This document shows, piece by piece, positions 51,611 to 53,444 of a stretch of 53,444 nucleotides of DNA. Every line of letters begins with the position of its first letter. Positions within the stretch are counted from its first letter, which is position 1. Source of the stretch: a virus; IMG/VR virus record IMGVR_UViG_3300007609_000025, positions 1 through 53,444 of that record; one strand, given 5' to 3'. The position numbers and the translations under genes are program-made. Below the pieces are notes generated by a model that ran no database searches, was not told the DNA's origin, and was given only the letters and a program-made list of their open reading frames with translations.

Positions 51611-51970
51611 TTAACTAATAGCCTGCCGCATGGTAGAGAAGAAATTTCTTTTATAGTAATTTTCTAGCTCTCCTAGACTACCAAATAATTTACCATTCTG
51701 AAAAATACAAGGAGAAAAGTTTCTGCCTTTATTTATCGCTTCTTGAGCAGTAAGTTCTGAATAAACAATAAATTGAACATTATCTTCTTTATGCTCTTTA
51801 AAAATACTAGCTACTTTGGGAGTATAGGTGCAGTCGGGCACATGGTATACTATCCAGGTACTAGTTTTAACATTATCTTTAAGCCAGTACTCTTTAGTAA
51901 CTGGCTTTTGTTCTTTAATCACCGTATTTTTTACGGTTGATGTATTAGTTTTTACGTTTGCTTGTTTCAT
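51611..51970 (-). CDS. Glutaredoxin-like protein with single-Cys CTYT site
   Basis: This is a 119-residue protein. Residues ~38-115 have a thioredoxin-like layout: TWIVYHVPDCTYTPKVASIF (C47-T-Y-T50 in place of CxxC), a second strand NVQFIVYSEL, and FSPCIFQNGKLFGSLGEL, with the cis-Pro region (P87) and the glutathione-binding-like Gly turn. With one active-site Cys it may act by a monothiol mechanism or serve another role; phage glutaredoxins normally feed electrons to ribonucleotide reductase. It has an N-terminal ~35-residue Thr/Lys-rich extension. It lies by thymidylate synthase, in keeping with nucleotide metabolism. Confidence 0.65.
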   Translation of the reverse strand: MKQANVKTNTSTVKNTVIKEQKPVTKEYWLKDNVKTSTWIVYHVPDCTYTPKVASIFKEHKEDNVQFIVYSELTAQEAINKGRNFSPCIFQNGKLFGSLGELENYYKRNFFSTMRQAIS

Positions 51971-52014
51971 TTTTTATCTTTCTTTTAGCTGTATAAGTTA
52001 GTATTTGCTACTTA

Positions 52015-52365
52015 TTATACATGCTCTCCGTTTGCCGCACGACCATTATATTTAAAATTTGTTTTAGTTAAAGCTTGAGGGCTTGTATTTGCAGTACGAA
52101 ATGTGATAGCAGTAATTGTAATACCGCTAATAAAAAGAATATGGGCTACAACACTTATACCAAAAGCAAAAATGCTACCTAAAATTGCAGCAAAAAGTCC
52201 GCTCCAAATAAAAGCAAGAACTTGAAACATCATATGTGCGGTAATTGGGTCTAGATTTCTAAGGGGCGAGCTTTGAATTGTCATAACGCTATCGTAAGCA
52301 TTTTTTGGAATAGCAACTATAGTTTTAATAGTTGTCGCCCAACCAGGAGTTGTAGAGTAAATCAT
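52015..52365 (-). CDS. Small membrane protein of unknown function
   Basis: This is a 116-residue protein with two hydrophobic segments (MMFQVLAFIWSGLFAAILGSIFAF, ~45-68; ISVVAHILFISGITITAITF, ~70-89) flanked by polar ends. AGGA lies before the start. I do not recognise the family. Membrane proteins of this size occur in phages as holins, superinfection-exclusion factors or lysis regulators, but its position in the nucleotide-metabolism run, away from the spanins, gives no clear pointer. Confidence 0.5.
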   Translation of the reverse strand: MIYSTTPGWATTIKTIVAIPKNAYDSVMTIQSSPLRNLDPITAHMMFQVLAFIWSGLFAAILGSIFAFGISVVAHILFISGITITAITFRTANTSPQALTKTNFKYNGRAANGEHV

Positions 52366-52404
52366 ACTTTAGTCCTTTTTTACTATATATTGATTTATTT
52401 GTGA

Positions 52405-53292
52405 TTACACAGCCATATCCATTTTTATTGCGGGATGATGTGTATAATTTTTGAGGGTAAACATACTAACAGTGTTTATGTCAAACTCACTTTTTAAACC
52501 TTCAGATAAGTTAAAGTCATTTGATATTTCTATAGTTGGTAGAGGGTATTCAGTTCTTGTTAACTGCTCTTTAACTTGTGGTATATGGTTTAAATAAATG
52601 TGAGCATCTCCAATAGTGTGTACAAGGTCTCCCACATCAAGACTGCACTCGCGAGCAATAATATGAGTAAGCAGTGCGTATGAAGCAATGTTAAATGGAA
52701 CCCCAAGAGCTGCATCAGCAGATCTTTGATACATCTGACAACTCAGGCGTCCATTGTATACGCGAAACTGGGAGAATACGTGACAGGGGGGTAGCGCCAT
52801 AGCATTGTTCTGGTTAGGATTCCAGGCGGATAGTATGAGTCGTCGTGAGTTAGGGTTAGTTTGGATTTCATTAAGCAACCATTCGATCTGGTCAGTTCCT
52901 CTGTGGGGATTGAAACCGTCGAAGTTGCGCCATTGATAGCCGTAAACTGGTCCAAGTCCTTTATAGAAGTCGTGGTGTTCATAGCCGAGATCTTTACCTT
53001 GGGCATTTGCATTAGCAGTCCAGATAGTCTTTTTTTCAACAAGCTCTGTTCGGTCTTTGGCATATGTAAGTTCAGCCAGTCTTCGTTCATCTGTGCTTCC
53101 CTCAAGAAACCAGATAAGTTCTCCAACAACTGCTCTCCATGCGAGTTTTTTTGTGGTAACTGCAGGAAATCCATCTTGTAGTTTGAATTGCATTTGGTAT
53201 CCGAATATGGATTTTGTTCCCACCCCAGTTCTGTCTTTTGTTTCTTCGCCATGCGCTAAAATATCCTTTAACAGTTTATGATATTGCTTCAT
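52405..53292 (-). CDS. thyA: Thymidylate synthase
   Basis: This is a 295-residue ThyA that methylates dUMP to dTMP with methylene-tetrahydrofolate. Motifs are DRTGVGTKSIFG (folate/phosphate loop), ELIWFLEGSTD, GPVYGYQWRNF, LPPCHVFSQF with catalytic C170, QRSADAALGVPFNIASYALLTHI (phosphate-binding Arg190 and Asn201) and GDAHIYLNH. Length and motifs are complete, so it should be active. The start is ATG at 53290-53292, two bases after the stop of the upstream DHFR-like gene, with AGGAAA as ribosome site. It supports DNA synthesis during infection. Confidence 0.95.
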   Translation of the reverse strand: MKQYHKLLKDILAHGEETKDRTGVGTKSIFGYQMQFKLQDGFPAVTTKKLAWRAVVGELIWFLEGSTDERRLAELTYAKDRTELVEKKTIWTANANAQGKDLGYEHHDFYKGLGPVYGYQWRNFDGFNPHRGTDQIEWLLNEIQTNPNSRRLILSAWNPNQNNAMALPPCHVFSQFRVYNGRLSCQMYQRSADAALGVPFNIASYALLTHIIARECSLDVGDLVHTIGDAHIYLNHIPQVKEQLTRTEYPLPTIEISNDFNLSEGLKSEFDINTVSMFTLKNYTHHPAIKMDMAV

Positions 53293-53294
53293 AT

Positions 53295-53444
53295 TTACTT
53301 TTTCCTGTACTTCTCAATTAAAAGACCCCCAAACGTTTCAGAAGTGCTTAAGTAAAAATGCTGTGTATCAATTTCAATAAATGTATCACAGTCAAATGCC
53401 CCTTGAATACGGCTTACCCAAACTTCTTCGATTATAGGTAAGCA
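53295..53444 (-). CDS. Probable dihydrofolate reductase, C-terminal part (partial)
   Basis: A minus-strand frame enters from the right edge and stops at 53295-53297, with 49 residues visible. EEVWVSRIQGAFDCDTFIEID and GGLLIEKYRKK resemble the last beta-strands of dihydrofolate reductases (the usual ...I...F..DTFFP pattern). It is adjacent to thyA, the usual partner, because thymidylate synthase turns tetrahydrofolate into dihydrofolate. The active site lies outside the window, so the call is moderate. Confidence 0.6.
   Translation of the reverse strand, partial: CLPIIEEVWVSRIQGAFDCDTFIEIDTQHFYLSTSETFGGLLIEKYRKK

Noticed and set aside
51971-52014. TATAAT on the minus strand before the glutaredoxin-like gene
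   Set aside because: A -10 match is present but no -35-like hexamer lies 16-18 bases upstream, so I do not call a promoter.
52743-53252. Alternative frames on both strands over thyA
   Set aside because: The thymidylate synthase frame is complete with all motifs; the others are shadows.

Overview
The window looks like about 53 kb of a tailed double-stranded DNA phage of the siphovirus type. The host is probably a Gram-negative, AT-rich marine bacterium. I base this on the low-GC coding style (many ATA, AGA and TTA codons), a lambda-like tail-tip gene order, an outer-membrane lipoprotein spanin, and phage-borne 2-oxoglutarate/Fe(II) oxygenases, a SAM methyltransferase and a sulfotransferase, which are common in marine phages. 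No integrase, repressor, tRNA, CRISPR array or insertion sequence was seen. A small terminase subunit, an endolysin and most replication genes are also absent, so they should lie outside the window.

Layout. Positions 2-13772 (+) hold the fibre/adhesin region: a partial structural protein, a tail-fibre assembly chaperone, a 52-residue-repeat protein, a LamG protein, a SAM methyltransferase, a 2OG oxygenase, small virion-like proteins, a fibre with an S74-type self-chaperone, and three proteins that each end in six copies of a ~47-residue GYxSGG/IDKFPF repeat. Two more 2OG oxygenases sit between those last genes. Positions 13784-24061 hold packaging, head and neck: large terminase, HNH nuclease, portal, a prohead protease fused to the major capsid protein, a neck adaptor carrying a LamG insertion, a second neck protein, a tail terminator and the major tail protein. 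Positions 24062-39895 hold a structured leader, two tail chaperone frames joined by an A AAA AAC -1 frameshift site, and a 4967-residue tape measure protein. Positions 39895-49414 hold the tail tip (M-, L-, K-, I- and J-like) and distal fibre. Positions 49414-50993 hold spanins, a sulfotransferase and a holin candidate. Two small genes with their own promoter follow, up to a bidirectional terminator. Positions 51611-53444 (-) hold a glutaredoxin-like protein, a membrane protein, thymidylate synthase and the end of a probable dihydrofolate reductase.

Expression. Most late genes overlap at ATGA or TAATG junctions, so they are probably translationally coupled. Three sigma70-like promoters with 17-bp spacers (15092, 22256, 51013) and two strong terminators (19493, 51581) divide the long plus-strand run. 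The promoter at 15092 and the terminator at 19493 bracket HNH-portal-protease/capsid as one unit.

Most unusual features: the giant tape measure, with a ~894-residue array of about 60 degenerate 14-residue aromatic repeats and signs of growth by internal duplication; a possible RNA switch before the tail chaperones; the protease-capsid polyprotein with an internal ribosome binding site; a LamG domain inside a neck protein; and a near-leaderless HNH gene. All functional assignments come from reading motifs by eye, without database searches.
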